Under the pieces are notes generated by a model that ran no database searches, was not told the DNA's origin, and saw nothing but the letters and a program-made list of their open reading frames with translations. This document shows, one piece after another, positions 18,128-28,800 of a DNA stretch of 51,102 bases. The stretch covers positions 1 to 51,102 of the IMG/VR virus record IMGVR_UViG_3300017527_000265. The stretch is one strand, 5' to 3'. How positions within the stretch are numbered: the stretch's first letter is position 1; each line of letters starts with the position of its first letter. The position numbers were made by a program, and so were the translations under genes. The DNA is from a virus.

Positions 18128-19041
18128 TGGCATCACAAAGAGTCAGCCGATACATAGCAGTACAGCAGGCAAAGGGATTAGACCCTGACCCGCAACAGGT
18201 AGCGCGAATGATTCAGCAAGACACTGAATCAAGAATTGCGTCGGTTCCAAGCACAGAAAATAGGGCTGCGGCTATTCAGGAATCAATCGCACCTTCAGGC
18301 GCATCTTCCGGTGATACGAAATCGTTTTCACCTACTTTAGACTTTGAAGGAGGTGGGGGAAGTATAGCTCCGGGGGTTCCTGATCTTGGGGGAGCACTTT
18401 CAGCCAAAGGCAATCTATCAACTATTGGTAAGGGGGCGGTAAAAGGTACGGTAAGTGGATTTTTATCAGCGTTAACAGTCCCGTCAAAATTTATGTCACC
18501 TGTGACAGCCTTTGTGAAGGGGTTTGCCACATCAACTACGGCCCCTGTTAGTCTGGCATTAGCTCTTAATGCGATAATAGGAAATTCTGTAGCCAGCGCA
18601 CAGATAGGCCATAGTATAGAAAGCGCATTTGGGAAGGAAGCTGCACAAGAAGCGGCAGATGCAATAACGGGAACGTCTTCATTAGATTCTATTAGTATCG
18701 CAGGGCAACACGCCCATGCTAACGCAATGGTGGCACAAGCCTATACGCCTACGACTTTAACCGGGCTTTTATCGCAAGCTGTAACTGGGCTTCCACCTAA
18801 TGCTATAAGTGTAACAGGCCCACCAATAGGAGAAAGTAACCTGACAGGAAAAAGTGGATTTACACCAATGGGTCTTGGGCCGGTCGGTGGGTTTTCTCCA
18901 ATGGGTATCCAAGGCGTTGAAGGATTGGGTTTATCGCAAGGGGATGACTCTGGGTTTTCTCCAATGGGACTCGGAGATGTAGGAGAAGGTCCAGGAGTTG
19001 CAGGGGGGCCAACACCAGGCACAGGAATGGGAGGTAGATAA
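18127..19041 (+). CDS. Putative ejection protein with GFSPMG repeats (304 aa)
   Basis: Starts in the preceding stop codon. Residues 1-35 (RVSRYIAVQQAKGLDPDPQQ) share a module with the start of the next gene. The middle has a Gly/Ala/Ser-rich weakly hydrophobic region (residues 100-165), and the C-terminus has three GF(S/T)PMG(L/I) repeats and ends in flexible Gly/Pro. Composition and position between the hub and tailspike genes fit the internal, DNA-ejection proteins of podoviruses. No enzymatic motif. Confidence 0.5.
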   Translation: MASQRVSRYIAVQQAKGLDPDPQQVARMIQQDTESRIASVPSTENRAAAIQESIAPSGASSGDTKSFSPTLDFEGGGGSIAPGVPDLGGALSAKGNLSTIGKGAVKGTVSGFLSALTVPSKFMSPVTAFVKGFATSTTAPVSLALALNAIIGNSVASAQIGHSIESAFGKEAAQEAADAITGTSSLDSISIAGQHAHANAMVAQAYTPTTLTGLLSQAVTGLPPNAISVTGPPIGESNLTGKSGFTPMGLGPVGGFSPMGIQGVEGLGLSQGDDSGFSPMGLGDVGEGPGVAGGPTPGTGMGGR

Positions 19042-19569
19042 ATGCCGACAAGTTCATTAACACCAGACGGATTAAAAAGATACAGCCGATGGTTGGCGGT
19101 TCAAAAAGCCAAGGGGCGTGTGCCGTCTTCAACTGAGGTTTCAGCTTTTTTGCAAGGTGAGATTGAGGCTAATATTTCGCAAGATACCCAAAGAGAGAAG
19201 TTGAGTTTAAGCCGTGAAGAAGTTACAAATCAGAGAGATTTTTATGATCGCCGGTTAGACCTTTTAGAAGACGAACAGGATTATACGAAAAGGGCAAATA
19301 CGATTAGAGGAATATCTGAAATTGCGAAATTAGGTCTTGCTGCAAATACCGCCACGGACGGTGCTCTTTGGGAAGGTGCAAAAGGTCTTGGTGGTGCCGT
19401 ATGGGATTATGGGTCTGATTTATTAAGTGGCGGTGCTGACGCTGGGACTTCTTTTTTAGATACTATGAGTTCTACTTCTGAACTTTCGGAATTTTCAGGT
19501 GCGTTTGATGTTACCGAGATAATAGATGATATTTTTCCTGATATGTCATCAATTTGGGATATTTTTTAG
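19042..19569 (+). CDS. Putative ejection protein (175 aa)
   Basis: Adjacent to the previous stop, with GGAGG upstream. The N-terminus (RYSRWLAVQKAKGRVPSS) repeats the AVQxAKG module of the previous protein. A charged coiled-coil-like region (residues 50-90) follows, then an acidic, Ser/Asp-rich C-terminus. Likely partner of its neighbours in the ejection complex (inference). Confidence 0.5.
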   Translation: MPTSSLTPDGLKRYSRWLAVQKAKGRVPSSTEVSAFLQGEIEANISQDTQREKLSLSREEVTNQRDFYDRRLDLLEDEQDYTKRANTIRGISEIAKLGLAANTATDGALWEGAKGLGGAVWDYGSDLLSGGADAGTSFLDTMSSTSELSEFSGAFDVTEIIDDIFPDMSSIWDIF

Positions 19570-19578
19570 GAGGCATAA

Positions 19579-20985
19579 ATGGGTACTTTAGCAGATATTG
19601 GTAGGTCAAGGGCAGGGAGTGACTTGGCAAACTTCATAGTTTCTGAGCGTCAACGCAAGGTTTCGAATTTACGGGAGCAAGAACGTACCGCTGCCTACAC
19701 CCAGAATTTAAAAACCCGTTCGGATATAAATGAAAATGCGCTTCGACAGATGCGAGAAAAACGTATTGTAGAGAACAAACGTGGCAGTATAAAAGTGCTT
19801 ACAGACCAATTCGAGGTTAAAGCGGTGCGCGATTATGCCAGGAAATTGGCGCAGGCATATAATTATGTCGATGAAAACGGCACTATCAGAAGAAAAGATT
19901 GGGACGAAATTATAGCATCTTTAAAAAGCCCTATGCACATGCCTAATATAAGTGACATGAGATTGCAAGACGCAACAAAAAAATACGATGTGCTCTTGAA
20001 AGCATCTAAAGACCCAACAGGAAAAGCTGCTAAAGAATTAGGAATAAAACAAGAGGAAATACAAAAACATTTAAAAATAGCGGCAACCAAGCTCAACGCG
20101 GTTCAGGGTAGCCATGCCGGATATATGGAATCAATAAAAGGTCAAGCTGATCTTCTTGCAAAACAGGCGCAACTTGCAAAGGCAAATCAAGAGAAAACAC
20201 CGACAACCGCAATGGCGGCGTTTTTAAAGAATAATCCTAACGCTACTAATGAAGAAATTGCAGCATATCAACAGACATTATTCAAACCTTCTAGCGGAAC
20301 CTCTCTAGAAGTAACCCCAGAGGGTGCGGTAACATTCAATCAGGGCAATGTTCCAGCTACAAAAACAATGCAGACAACGATACAAAAAGATTTGAAAGTT
20401 ATAGACAATAGTATTGGAAGGGTAAAAAACATTATCGGCTCATACAGAACAGACTTTCAAACACTTGGGACTCGTTGGCAAAATATGTGGACGGCTGGAA
20501 AGGAAAAGTTTGGCCTTGGCAAAAAACCGACAGGAGCAGAAAAAAAGGAGCTTGCGGATATAACAAAATTCAGAACTGAATCCATTAACAACATTAATGA
20601 AGAAATCCATCGTCTAACAGGGGCGCAGATGTCAAGATGGGAAGCAAGACGTATTACGAAAGGACTTCCGAATCCCGGCACAGGTTTTTTTGACGGTGAC
20701 AGCCCGACAGAGTTTGAAACAAAACTGTCACTTGCCTACCAGAATCTTTTAAAAGTCAAGGCACGTTTGTTATATTATCAACGTGAAGGAACCGCACCTA
20801 ACAAAGTTAAAAAGTTAATTAATTCAGGCAAAGCGATTACTCTTGATGAGGTAATGAAAAGGATAGACGAGCGTGGTGCAGAATTAGAAGCAGCATTAAA
20901 GACCAAAGATCCTGATATGAAACCAAATGACGTTCGTAAAACGGTTGAGGGTATTTTAGCGAAAGAATTTGGGTGGGAGTTTTAA
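19579..20985 (+). CDS. Putative internal virion/ejection protein, coiled-coil (468 aa)
   Basis: Strong AGGAGG ribosome site. The sequence is almost wholly helical and charged (SERQRKVSNLREQERTAAY, KAARQ-type Lys/Gln stretches), with a Gln/Ala-rich segment near 200-230. No signal peptide or membrane segment. Ordering (hub, small protein, coiled-coil, large protein, tailspike) parallels the gp7-gp20-gp16 ejection genes of P22-like phages; the match is of layout, not of recognised sequence. Confidence 0.5.
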   Translation: MGTLADIGRSRAGSDLANFIVSERQRKVSNLREQERTAAYTQNLKTRSDINENALRQMREKRIVENKRGSIKVLTDQFEVKAVRDYARKLAQAYNYVDENGTIRRKDWDEIIASLKSPMHMPNISDMRLQDATKKYDVLLKASKDPTGKAAKELGIKQEEIQKHLKIAATKLNAVQGSHAGYMESIKGQADLLAKQAQLAKANQEKTPTTAMAAFLKNNPNATNEEIAAYQQTLFKPSSGTSLEVTPEGAVTFNQGNVPATKTMQTTIQKDLKVIDNSIGRVKNIIGSYRTDFQTLGTRWQNMWTAGKEKFGLGKKPTGAEKKELADITKFRTESINNINEEIHRLTGAQMSRWEARRITKGLPNPGTGFFDGDSPTEFETKLSLAYQNLLKVKARLLYYQREGTAPNKVKKLINSGKAITLDEVMKRIDERGAELEAALKTKDPDMKPNDVRKTVEGILAKEFGWEF

Positions 20986-23400
20986 ATGACGTATTCTCAA
21001 AGACTTTTAGACAAAGCTGTATCGGCGCACACACCAATAGATGAACAGGGTGGGTATGCTGATTCTTTGCTTCAAGAGACAGTCCAGCGCCACTTTGAAC
21101 CTACAGAAGAAAGAACCGCTGTCGTAAGGCCCGGTGCAAGTCCAGGTGATCCGATACCTAAATTTACAGGAAAGGGTGGCAGAGGGGCGAGCTATTGGAC
21201 TCATACAAAACAGGGGTTTGTTGATAAACCTTTTAATAAAGTCAGGATATACGCAGCAGACAGATTTCCAGAGCTTGATGAATCCGAAAGATTATCACGT
21301 TATAAAATACAAGATGGCGAAGTAATTTACAAAGCTGATGATAATAAATGGTACAGCGAATCACCTGATTTATTTCCCTATAAACTTAAAAAGTTTTTAG
21401 GTGAAACAACAGCACATTCACCGTCTATTGTATTAGGTACTCTTGGTGAATTTACAGGTGGTGCTCCCGGTGCTGTTGCTGGTGCTGCGGCTGGTGAATC
21501 AATCAGGCAGAACATAGGTGCCTACGCTTTTGGTGAGCAAGAAGAAATACCAAGTTATTTAAAAGAGGTTGGCAAGGAAGGGGTGTTAGGCGGTATTGGT
21601 TCACTTCCTGGCAGGGGTAGCGTGAGAATCCTGAGAAAAGCTGGTGGAATATCTGGTGGGGGGACAGGCAGAAGGATTGTAAAAGCCGTAGGCCCAGAAC
21701 TGCCGACAATTAATTTTAAAAAGGCTGCTAAACTACAAAAGTCTGTAAAAAAAGAATTTGGCGTTGATCTTTTTGATGCACAAACAACCGAAAGTCGGAG
21801 GCTTTTAAATCGCTTAAATCTTTACGGGGATCTGCCGGAAACTTCGGATCTTGTTCAAATTGCAAAGAAAATACAGGATGATAAAGCGTTTAAGGCAACC
21901 GATGACTATTTTGATGCACTCTATGATGTTGAGCCTGAACATATAAAATCAGCAGCAGTTAAAATGGATGATGGTAGTATTATACCAAAAACCGATGAAA
22001 TTCCAGTTGAAGGTGTCCTTGACGGCGAAGGGTATGTGACAAACCGTGGTCGGTGGTTGACGAAGCGTGAAGCGCAAGATGTTGCTGGAGATCCGAATGC
22101 AACGGATATTGTCGGCAGGGTTCTACCAGGAACAGACCCATTGTATGCGGGACAAAAGGTGACAGATGCGGCTAAAAAAGCGATAGATAGAGAAATCAAT
22201 GCACGGATTGCCAAAGCTCGTCCATATTATAAAAAAGCGTTTGCCAAAAAAACAAAGGTGGACATTCAGCCACACATTAATGAATTAGATGAAATGATAA
22301 GATTAACACCTGAAACTTCGCCAAGAAGGAAAGCGTTAAGCAGATACAAAAGGATGTTACACCGAACTACCAAAGTTGAAGGCAAGGATTATCTTATCCC
22401 TGAAAGCAGAATAGAACATCTTGATGAGATAAAAAAATCAACAGATGAATTGATAAATTCGTTTAAAGATGCACCGATTAGCAACCGCACGAAAAAAGAC
22501 ATTAGAACTATTAAAAACAACATACTTGACGATTTAGATGATGCCAACCCTGATTATAAAAAGGCACGGAGACTATGGGCAGATGATTCAGAAGCAATTG
22601 ATAGATTAACAAACAAGACAAAATTACAAGGCATCGCAAAATTAGAAGGGGATCAGGTTGAAAATGCAGGTCGCATGTTGTTTACCAATCTAAGAAACAG
22701 TCCAGAACTTGTAAAACGAGCAAGAGCAAGAATTATGCGAGAAGACCCTGCTGCCTGGGATGCTGCGGTAAGGATTCATATTGAAGATATTTTTAACGCA
22801 ACTGAACAAAGTGCCGAGGGGGGTGCTGCGAATACGGCTAAAATATTCAATTCATTTTACCGTAAAACTGTTGGCAAGAAAAAACAAAGGGACATTATAG
22901 CAGCGGCAATGGGTGGCGAGAATACTGAAAAATTCAAGCATTTTGAACGATTTACAGATATGCTAAGACGTACAGCCTTGGTGGTGAAAAAAGAATCAAT
23001 GACAGCGCCAAGACAGGCCATGATGAAAGAAGATGAAGCTGGAAGTGGTTTTATTGCTAAACAACTCTTAGCGTCAACAAAACCGTTGGTGACACACAGA
23101 TTGGTTACATTAAGAAAACTTTTAGAATTTCAAACAACCCGTGGCAGAAAATTAATGGCAGAGGCGATGCTTGATCCGAAAGCAAGTCGGAATTTGTTAA
23201 AAATTAGACGAATGGGCGTGAATACTGAGGCTGGGATTCGCGCTGCTTCTACTTTTTTTAGTCTTATACTGGGTGGTGAATTTAGACGACATGGGACTGA
23301 ACTTTACGAATCTTTTGAAGATTTCAAAAAAATGAATAAATTACAAAAGTCACAATTGATGGGGTTAGGGGAACTATTCCTTAAAGGAGTTTACAAGTGA
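20986..23400 (+). CDS. Large putative ejection protein (804 aa)
   Basis: Begins directly after the previous stop. The N-terminal 140 residues are charged and Pro/Gly containing. Residues about 155-190 form a Gly/Ala-rich patch (GGAPGAVAGAAAGESIR) that could insert into a membrane, and the rest is helical and basic with many Lys/Arg. This combination suits a DNA-ejection protein that forms a channel across the envelope. No lytic transglycosylase or protease motif was found. Its end overlaps the tailspike start by 4 bases. Confidence 0.5.
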   Translation: MTYSQRLLDKAVSAHTPIDEQGGYADSLLQETVQRHFEPTEERTAVVRPGASPGDPIPKFTGKGGRGASYWTHTKQGFVDKPFNKVRIYAADRFPELDESERLSRYKIQDGEVIYKADDNKWYSESPDLFPYKLKKFLGETTAHSPSIVLGTLGEFTGGAPGAVAGAAAGESIRQNIGAYAFGEQEEIPSYLKEVGKEGVLGGIGSLPGRGSVRILRKAGGISGGGTGRRIVKAVGPELPTINFKKAAKLQKSVKKEFGVDLFDAQTTESRRLLNRLNLYGDLPETSDLVQIAKKIQDDKAFKATDDYFDALYDVEPEHIKSAAVKMDDGSIIPKTDEIPVEGVLDGEGYVTNRGRWLTKREAQDVAGDPNATDIVGRVLPGTDPLYAGQKVTDAAKKAIDREINARIAKARPYYKKAFAKKTKVDIQPHINELDEMIRLTPETSPRRKALSRYKRMLHRTTKVEGKDYLIPESRIEHLDEIKKSTDELINSFKDAPISNRTKKDIRTIKNNILDDLDDANPDYKKARRLWADDSEAIDRLTNKTKLQGIAKLEGDQVENAGRMLFTNLRNSPELVKRARARIMREDPAAWDAAVRIHIEDIFNATEQSAEGGAANTAKIFNSFYRKTVGKKKQRDIIAAAMGGENTEKFKHFERFTDMLRRTALVVKKESMTAPRQAMMKEDEAGSGFIAKQLLASTKPLVTHRLVTLRKLLEFQTTRGRKLMAEAMLDPKASRNLLKIRRMGVNTEAGIRAASTFFSLILGGEFRRHGTELYESFEDFKKMNKLQKSQLMGLGELFLKGVYK

Positions 23401-25514
23401 GCAGATACAAATACCAATCCACAGCGCAAGACGGCACAGGACGCTTCATACCAAGTGCCACCATCACAGTTTATTTAGCCAATTCCACGACTTTAGCCAC
23501 GGTCTATGCTGCGGCAAGCGGCGGGTCTGCGGTGACAAATAGTGCTGTCACATCTGATTCCACTACAGGATGGTTTGAATTTTACGTGGATGACTCCGAA
23601 TATACACCCAATCAGAGGTTTAAGATCATACTTTCAAAGACCGGGTACACTTCTCAGACATGGGATTATTTAAAGATTATTCCAGATGAGACTTATGAAT
23701 ATTACGCTGACGCTACAGCGACCGACCAAGGAGCAGCGACAACAAGAGCCGATAGGAGTCTGAAAGATTTAATTGATACCATTAGCACGGCAACCGCAAC
23801 CGTTGTCATGCCACATAGCGGCACCGGAAACACTACGACACACACCTTAACGACATCTGAAACAGTTCCGGCAAATGTTAAATTGTCAATACAGTTTGGG
23901 GCTATAATAGACGGTGCGGGGACTCTAACAATTAACAGCGATTTTGACCATCCAAGAACGCAATGTTTTGGTTCTTCGATTACAGTAGAGGGACTGTCTT
24001 TTGCCTATCCTGAATGGTTTGGTGCTGCTGCTGACCCATCGACTCCAACTGATGATTTAACCGAATTTGCATCTGCTTTTACGGCTCTTGGGGCCGAGGG
24101 GGGGAGTGTCGTAATAGACGAAGGCTCTCAATATTATCTTGCCACAACCCTTACGGTTCCCGTTGGGTGCTCTCTTGTCGGAAAAAGAACCCTTTCGACA
24201 ATGGTTAGGGAAGCGTCTGATATGGAGACTTATGGGAGTTTGATATATCTAAATTCTGCTGCAAAGATAACTTTGAGTTTGGGAAGTTCAATCAGTGGTA
24301 TTAATCTTTTAAGATACGGAATAACCCTACCGACAGACAAAGCAGAAGTTGATAACTATGCTGGAACTGGTGTTTATCTTGGTGCAAACGCACACGGCGC
24401 ATACATCAGCAATATGACGATAGTAGGATTTGCAACTGGAATTGACAATTACATTTCGGGTGACGTAACCGATCCTGCAAGTTTTAGATATGCTGAAAAC
24501 GTAAAGATAGAACGCGTATTGCTTGACAACACAACTGGAATTAGGATTGGGAACTCTCTTGCAACCTTGTGGATTAATGACGTTGAGTCTCGCCCGTATT
24601 CAGGGCTTGGTGGGGATGAAAACGCTGATGACCTTGAAAGAACGGGGTATGGTATTTGGGTAGCTGGTGAAAGTGATAGCGTACACATCACAAATGCTTA
24701 CTCCTACGGATGGGCAGAAGGAATTAGGGTTGACAGCGCACACGATGTTACACTCTTAGCTTGTGGTGCAGATCATGGAACAGTAGACGCGAATACCCCT
24801 ATAGGATTCAACATCATTTCAGATGAATCAACTTTTATAAAATTGATAGGTTGTCACACTTGGGGTGCTATAAGTGTTGGTATTGTAGTAAATAATGTTG
24901 CTGCTGCCAATTCAGATACAGTGGTAATCACTGGTGGAACTTTCTCATCAACAGCCCATGTTATTCAGATTGTAGACGGTAATGCAATTATAACTGGAAA
25001 CGTAATTCGTGGCGCGACCAATGCAATAAGAATATCTGCTGATGCAGACCAAGTAATTATAAGCAATAATATTATTTCAGATGTCACTACAGCAATTTCA
25101 AGTGATGCTGGCATAGCTGATACACTTGTGCAAATTTCTAACAATTTCGTTGAAACTTTCACAAACTACACTGATAACTTAGAACTCCCTCAATTCACGG
25201 ACTCAGATGCAACACCTAGTGTCGCAAACCATAATCAGTGGAGGACTAATACTACAGGAGTAACAATAACTCGTTTTGATTATGGTTATGCAGGACAAGA
25301 AATTACAATAGTTTCAAAAGGTGCAATCGTCTACGATACGTCTTCAGCGGATAGAATTATAGGAAGTTCAGTGGATATAACTACTGCTGCTGGAGATACA
25401 ACTACTTGGGTTTGTGAAACAGGAGGTACAACCACATCAGTTTGGAGACTCAAGAGTTGGGTGGATGTTAGCCAGGATAACAAGAGTGCTGCTGAAGGAA
25501 TTTACGGCGAATAG
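23397..25514 (+). CDS. Pectin-lyase-fold tailspike protein (705 aa)
   Basis: GTG start with AAAGGAG, 7-base spacing, overlapping the previous stop. The N-terminal 110 residues (GRFIPSATITVYLANS, GYTSQTWDYLKI) look like a virion-attachment domain. SFAYPEWFGAAADPSTPTDD (residues about 200-220) is the typical entry to a parallel beta-helix, which runs to about 590 (GTFSSTAHVIQIVDG, NIISDVTTAISS); a beta C-terminal domain follows. Trimeric spikes of this type bind and often cleave surface polysaccharide. No signal peptide, so it is cytoplasmically assembled, in contrast to the next large gene. Catalytic residues not assigned. Confidence 0.7.
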   Translation: MSRYKYQSTAQDGTGRFIPSATITVYLANSTTLATVYAAASGGSAVTNSAVTSDSTTGWFEFYVDDSEYTPNQRFKIILSKTGYTSQTWDYLKIIPDETYEYYADATATDQGAATTRADRSLKDLIDTISTATATVVMPHSGTGNTTTHTLTTSETVPANVKLSIQFGAIIDGAGTLTINSDFDHPRTQCFGSSITVEGLSFAYPEWFGAAADPSTPTDDLTEFASAFTALGAEGGSVVIDEGSQYYLATTLTVPVGCSLVGKRTLSTMVREASDMETYGSLIYLNSAAKITLSLGSSISGINLLRYGITLPTDKAEVDNYAGTGVYLGANAHGAYISNMTIVGFATGIDNYISGDVTDPASFRYAENVKIERVLLDNTTGIRIGNSLATLWINDVESRPYSGLGGDENADDLERTGYGIWVAGESDSVHITNAYSYGWAEGIRVDSAHDVTLLACGADHGTVDANTPIGFNIISDESTFIKLIGCHTWGAISVGIVVNNVAAANSDTVVITGGTFSSTAHVIQIVDGNAIITGNVIRGATNAIRISADADQVIISNNIISDVTTAISSDAGIADTLVQISNNFVETFTNYTDNLELPQFTDSDATPSVANHNQWRTNTTGVTITRFDYGYAGQEITIVSKGAIVYDTSSADRIIGSSVDITTAAGDTTTWVCETGGTTTSVWRLKSWVDVSQDNKSAAEGIYGE

Positions 25515-25550
25515 GAAAATAATCACAGCAATATATAAGGGAGAATAACA

Positions 25551-25850
25551 ATGGCAGTATCAATGAACACAACTTCGGGCAATGTTTGGAAAATAACCGG
25601 CACCACCACTGCCGCACAAACCCTTCACACCGGGCCTGTGTGGATTAAAAAAATCCAGTGGAGAGCGCCTGCAACTTCAAATGACGATTTGGAAATTTCC
25701 GATAGTTTAGGAGCGACTATTATTGACTACGATGCAGTTGCTACAGGAGATGCCGGGGATATGTCCTGGGAAGATTTCAGCGAAAGCCCATATACCGGCT
25801 TGGTGGTGAATATAATGGACAGCGGAACGGTTTATATTCATATCGCTTAA
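25551..25850 (+). CDS. Small beta-rich hypothetical protein (99 aa)
   Basis: GGGAG ribosome site. The sequence has short beta strands (NVWKITGTTTAAQTLHTG, VWIKKIQWRAP) and ends in TVYIHIA. It is typical of small phage structural proteins that follow tailspike genes. No family recognised; the last protein before the signal-peptide cassette. Confidence 0.5.
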   Translation: MAVSMNTTSGNVWKITGTTTAAQTLHTGPVWIKKIQWRAPATSNDDLEISDSLGATIIDYDAVATGDAGDMSWEDFSESPYTGLVVNIMDSGTVYIHIA

Positions 25851-25861
25851 AGGAGAGAATA

Positions 25862-28800
25862 ATGAAACGATTTATTGTATTTTTTATTTTGTTAATGGCG
25901 TCTGTCAGCTACGGTCTTGAACCGGGTTTAATTGGAGTTGAAGAAGGGGATGGTTCCCCATCGGCGCATGTCTGGAAACTCATAGTGGACAATAACACAC
26001 TATCGGTGTCTGATTCTATCGCCACTATTGATATATCCGGTGCGGCTGGTGGCTCACCTATTACACTCGACATAGAAGACGACGGTGGTGACGATTCTAC
26101 TGATGTTGACGAAATCGCCACTAAAAACGATACGAATGATATTTTTACAGAACCATCCCCCGATAAGCTATACATAGACCTATCAAAAAATTGGCCTGCT
26201 GCCGATAGCGCCGATGCAGTTGCCGCTGATGCCGTAACTGATTTAGGAATAGATTGGGGAACGGGAGCTAATCAAGTCAGTCCGGCAGATTTTGCCAATG
26301 AAGATATTGGGGACATTACAATAACTGGTGGATCATGGGCAATAGATACGGTTTCTGGCGCAAATTCTGTTGATTCAGATGTTTATGTAGATGGTTCAAT
26401 AGACGCTGCTCATTTAGCCGCTGATGTTATAGATGAAGGTAAAATCGCAGATAATGGGATTGATTCCGAGCACTACAACGATGGATCAATTGATGCCGTT
26501 CACTTAGCAGCCGACATTATAGATGAAACAAAGATTGCTGATAACGGTATTGACTCCGAGCATTATAATGATGGAAGTATAGATAAGGTTCACCTAGCTG
26601 CTGATGTCATAGACGAAACCAAACTTGAAGATGAGAGTATAGACTCAGAACATTACAATGATGGTTCAATAGACCCAGCTCATTTAAATCAGACCTTTGC
26701 GGTAGCAGACGGGTTTTTGCTAGACTTTAACAGTATCACCATGACCGATACGGTGGCAGAGGGTCTAACGGTTCCTGATTGCCCTGTTTCTGGCGACCCG
26801 AATGTAGATAAAAACTTTATATGCTATGACGCTTCCGGGGACAGATTTTTGGCATGGGAGCAAGGAGAAGGATGGGTTGATACTTCTTCCGGTTCCGGGG
26901 CAGGCGCAGATGATAGTTTTATAACATATGAAACTGATGGCGACCTTTCAAATGACTTGGTTCTTACCGGTGGGGCGGGTGTTGACATAACACTGAGCGC
27001 ACCTACCGCTACACTGTCCTTTAACGCTACCGAGATAGACGCTGTCACATGGTCAGACCAAGTCAATGCTTCAAATATCTGGACGTTTGCCGTGTCGGGT
27101 ACAGACCACACCATGACGGCTGGAAATGGGCTTATGACATTCGGGGATGCTGTGACCGTGACCGACCTGTTGACCGCTTCTAATGGCGTTACAATAGGCA
27201 CTGGGACAGCTTTGACGCTCGGTGTTGTGCAGTGGGACAACGGTTCTGATGCCATTGACGGGGATGTGATTGCTAATGATACGATAGACGATGACTCTAT
27301 TGATTTCGGAGATGTCACGGGTGTAGACCTTACCCTAACAGACGCCACGGCTGTAACGGCGACAGGAACCGTACAGGGTGAACAACTTACCTCAACTGAC
27401 GATGCAGACATAAACGATGCGCTAACAGTTGGAAACATAATTATAGACGAAGCGGCTGGAACCCTTGATTTCACGGGTGTAACTTCAGCTACAATTACGT
27501 CAAGCGGATTTGGAACAATTTCGTTTGGTAATGAACACCTAATCACCACGGGTAACGCTACCGCTGCGGCCATTACCGCCACCACATCTATGTCTTTAGG
27601 TGACGGTGACAATCTTAACTTTGGAACCGGAAATTATTGGGTAGGTGAGTGGAACAATACCAATTTAGCTCTTGAATTTACGACGGCCTTAGTCGCTGCG
27701 ACTGCTACGGATGACCCGATGTTTTTTATTCAGGTTGACAGCGGTGCTGCAACAATGACCGCAGACCAAGACGTGTTCGGGGTATATAAAGGAACTACTA
27801 GATTATTCGACATTGACGAGGACGGGGATGTGTATATCCTTGGAAAATTAACCATTGTCGGAACCACAGACGATCATTTCATGGATTTGACTTCTAACGC
27901 AGGAACACCATCTAGTGCAGGCACAAATTCGATGTACGTCATTTCAAGCAGGTTTAAAATAGCAGAAGGTGGAACCGAAAAAGACATAATAACCCCGGAT
28001 GATACCGTAACGTGGACGGGCAGCACACACAGCTTTGTGGGCGTAACGAGCATGGTATTACCCGACACCGCTGATGCTGCCGGTGAGATTAGCCTTGTTG
28101 ACAGCACGGATATTCTATGGCTTGGCCTTCAAGACGGGGCAGGGGCATGGATGTCATTTGATTTTACCGGAATAGACGGTCACAACACTTATGTAATGGC
28201 ATGGGACGAAGCAAGCAATAAGTTTACAGCACAGGCACAGGCAGGTGGTTCGCCAAAATGGGACACCGTTGCAGACCCAACTGCCGATGTGAATATAATT
28301 CATCCTATTAATGTAGAAACCCAATTTACATATACAGGGAATTTCACAACAGGATCACAGTTTAATATCGAACAACTTACAGGAAACCCGACAGGTGGTG
28401 TGCTCTTTGAAGTTACAGCAGCCGATGCGAACGTCACTGTGGCTCGATTAGGTGATGGCACAAACTACACCCAAATTGGACAAACGGGAAACTTAACACA
28501 AACTGGCACAGCGGCAGCGACCTTTGCGAACGTCACAACCTTTAACGAAAATGTTGACATAAATCTCGATGCGGCTGATGAAGAAGTTACAATTAGCCAA
28601 TCTAACGCAGCCGGAACAGAAGATGATCCCCTTATTTTTATTGATGACGATAGAGAAGGAGCGACCGCTACAGAATTAGGTGAGGCAACAATAGAAATTG
28701 ATGCAGAGGGTGTGTACGCAATAAACATCCTTGACGGTTCACTTGCCGTAGAGGGCGACATTGTTCCTACTGCTACTAGCGGAGCTTCATTAGGAACTGA

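Noticed and set aside
26390-26686. CRISPR-like array
   Set aside because: The regular 90-base spacing comes from 30-residue protein repeats in frame; repeats diverge at third positions and there are no unique spacers.
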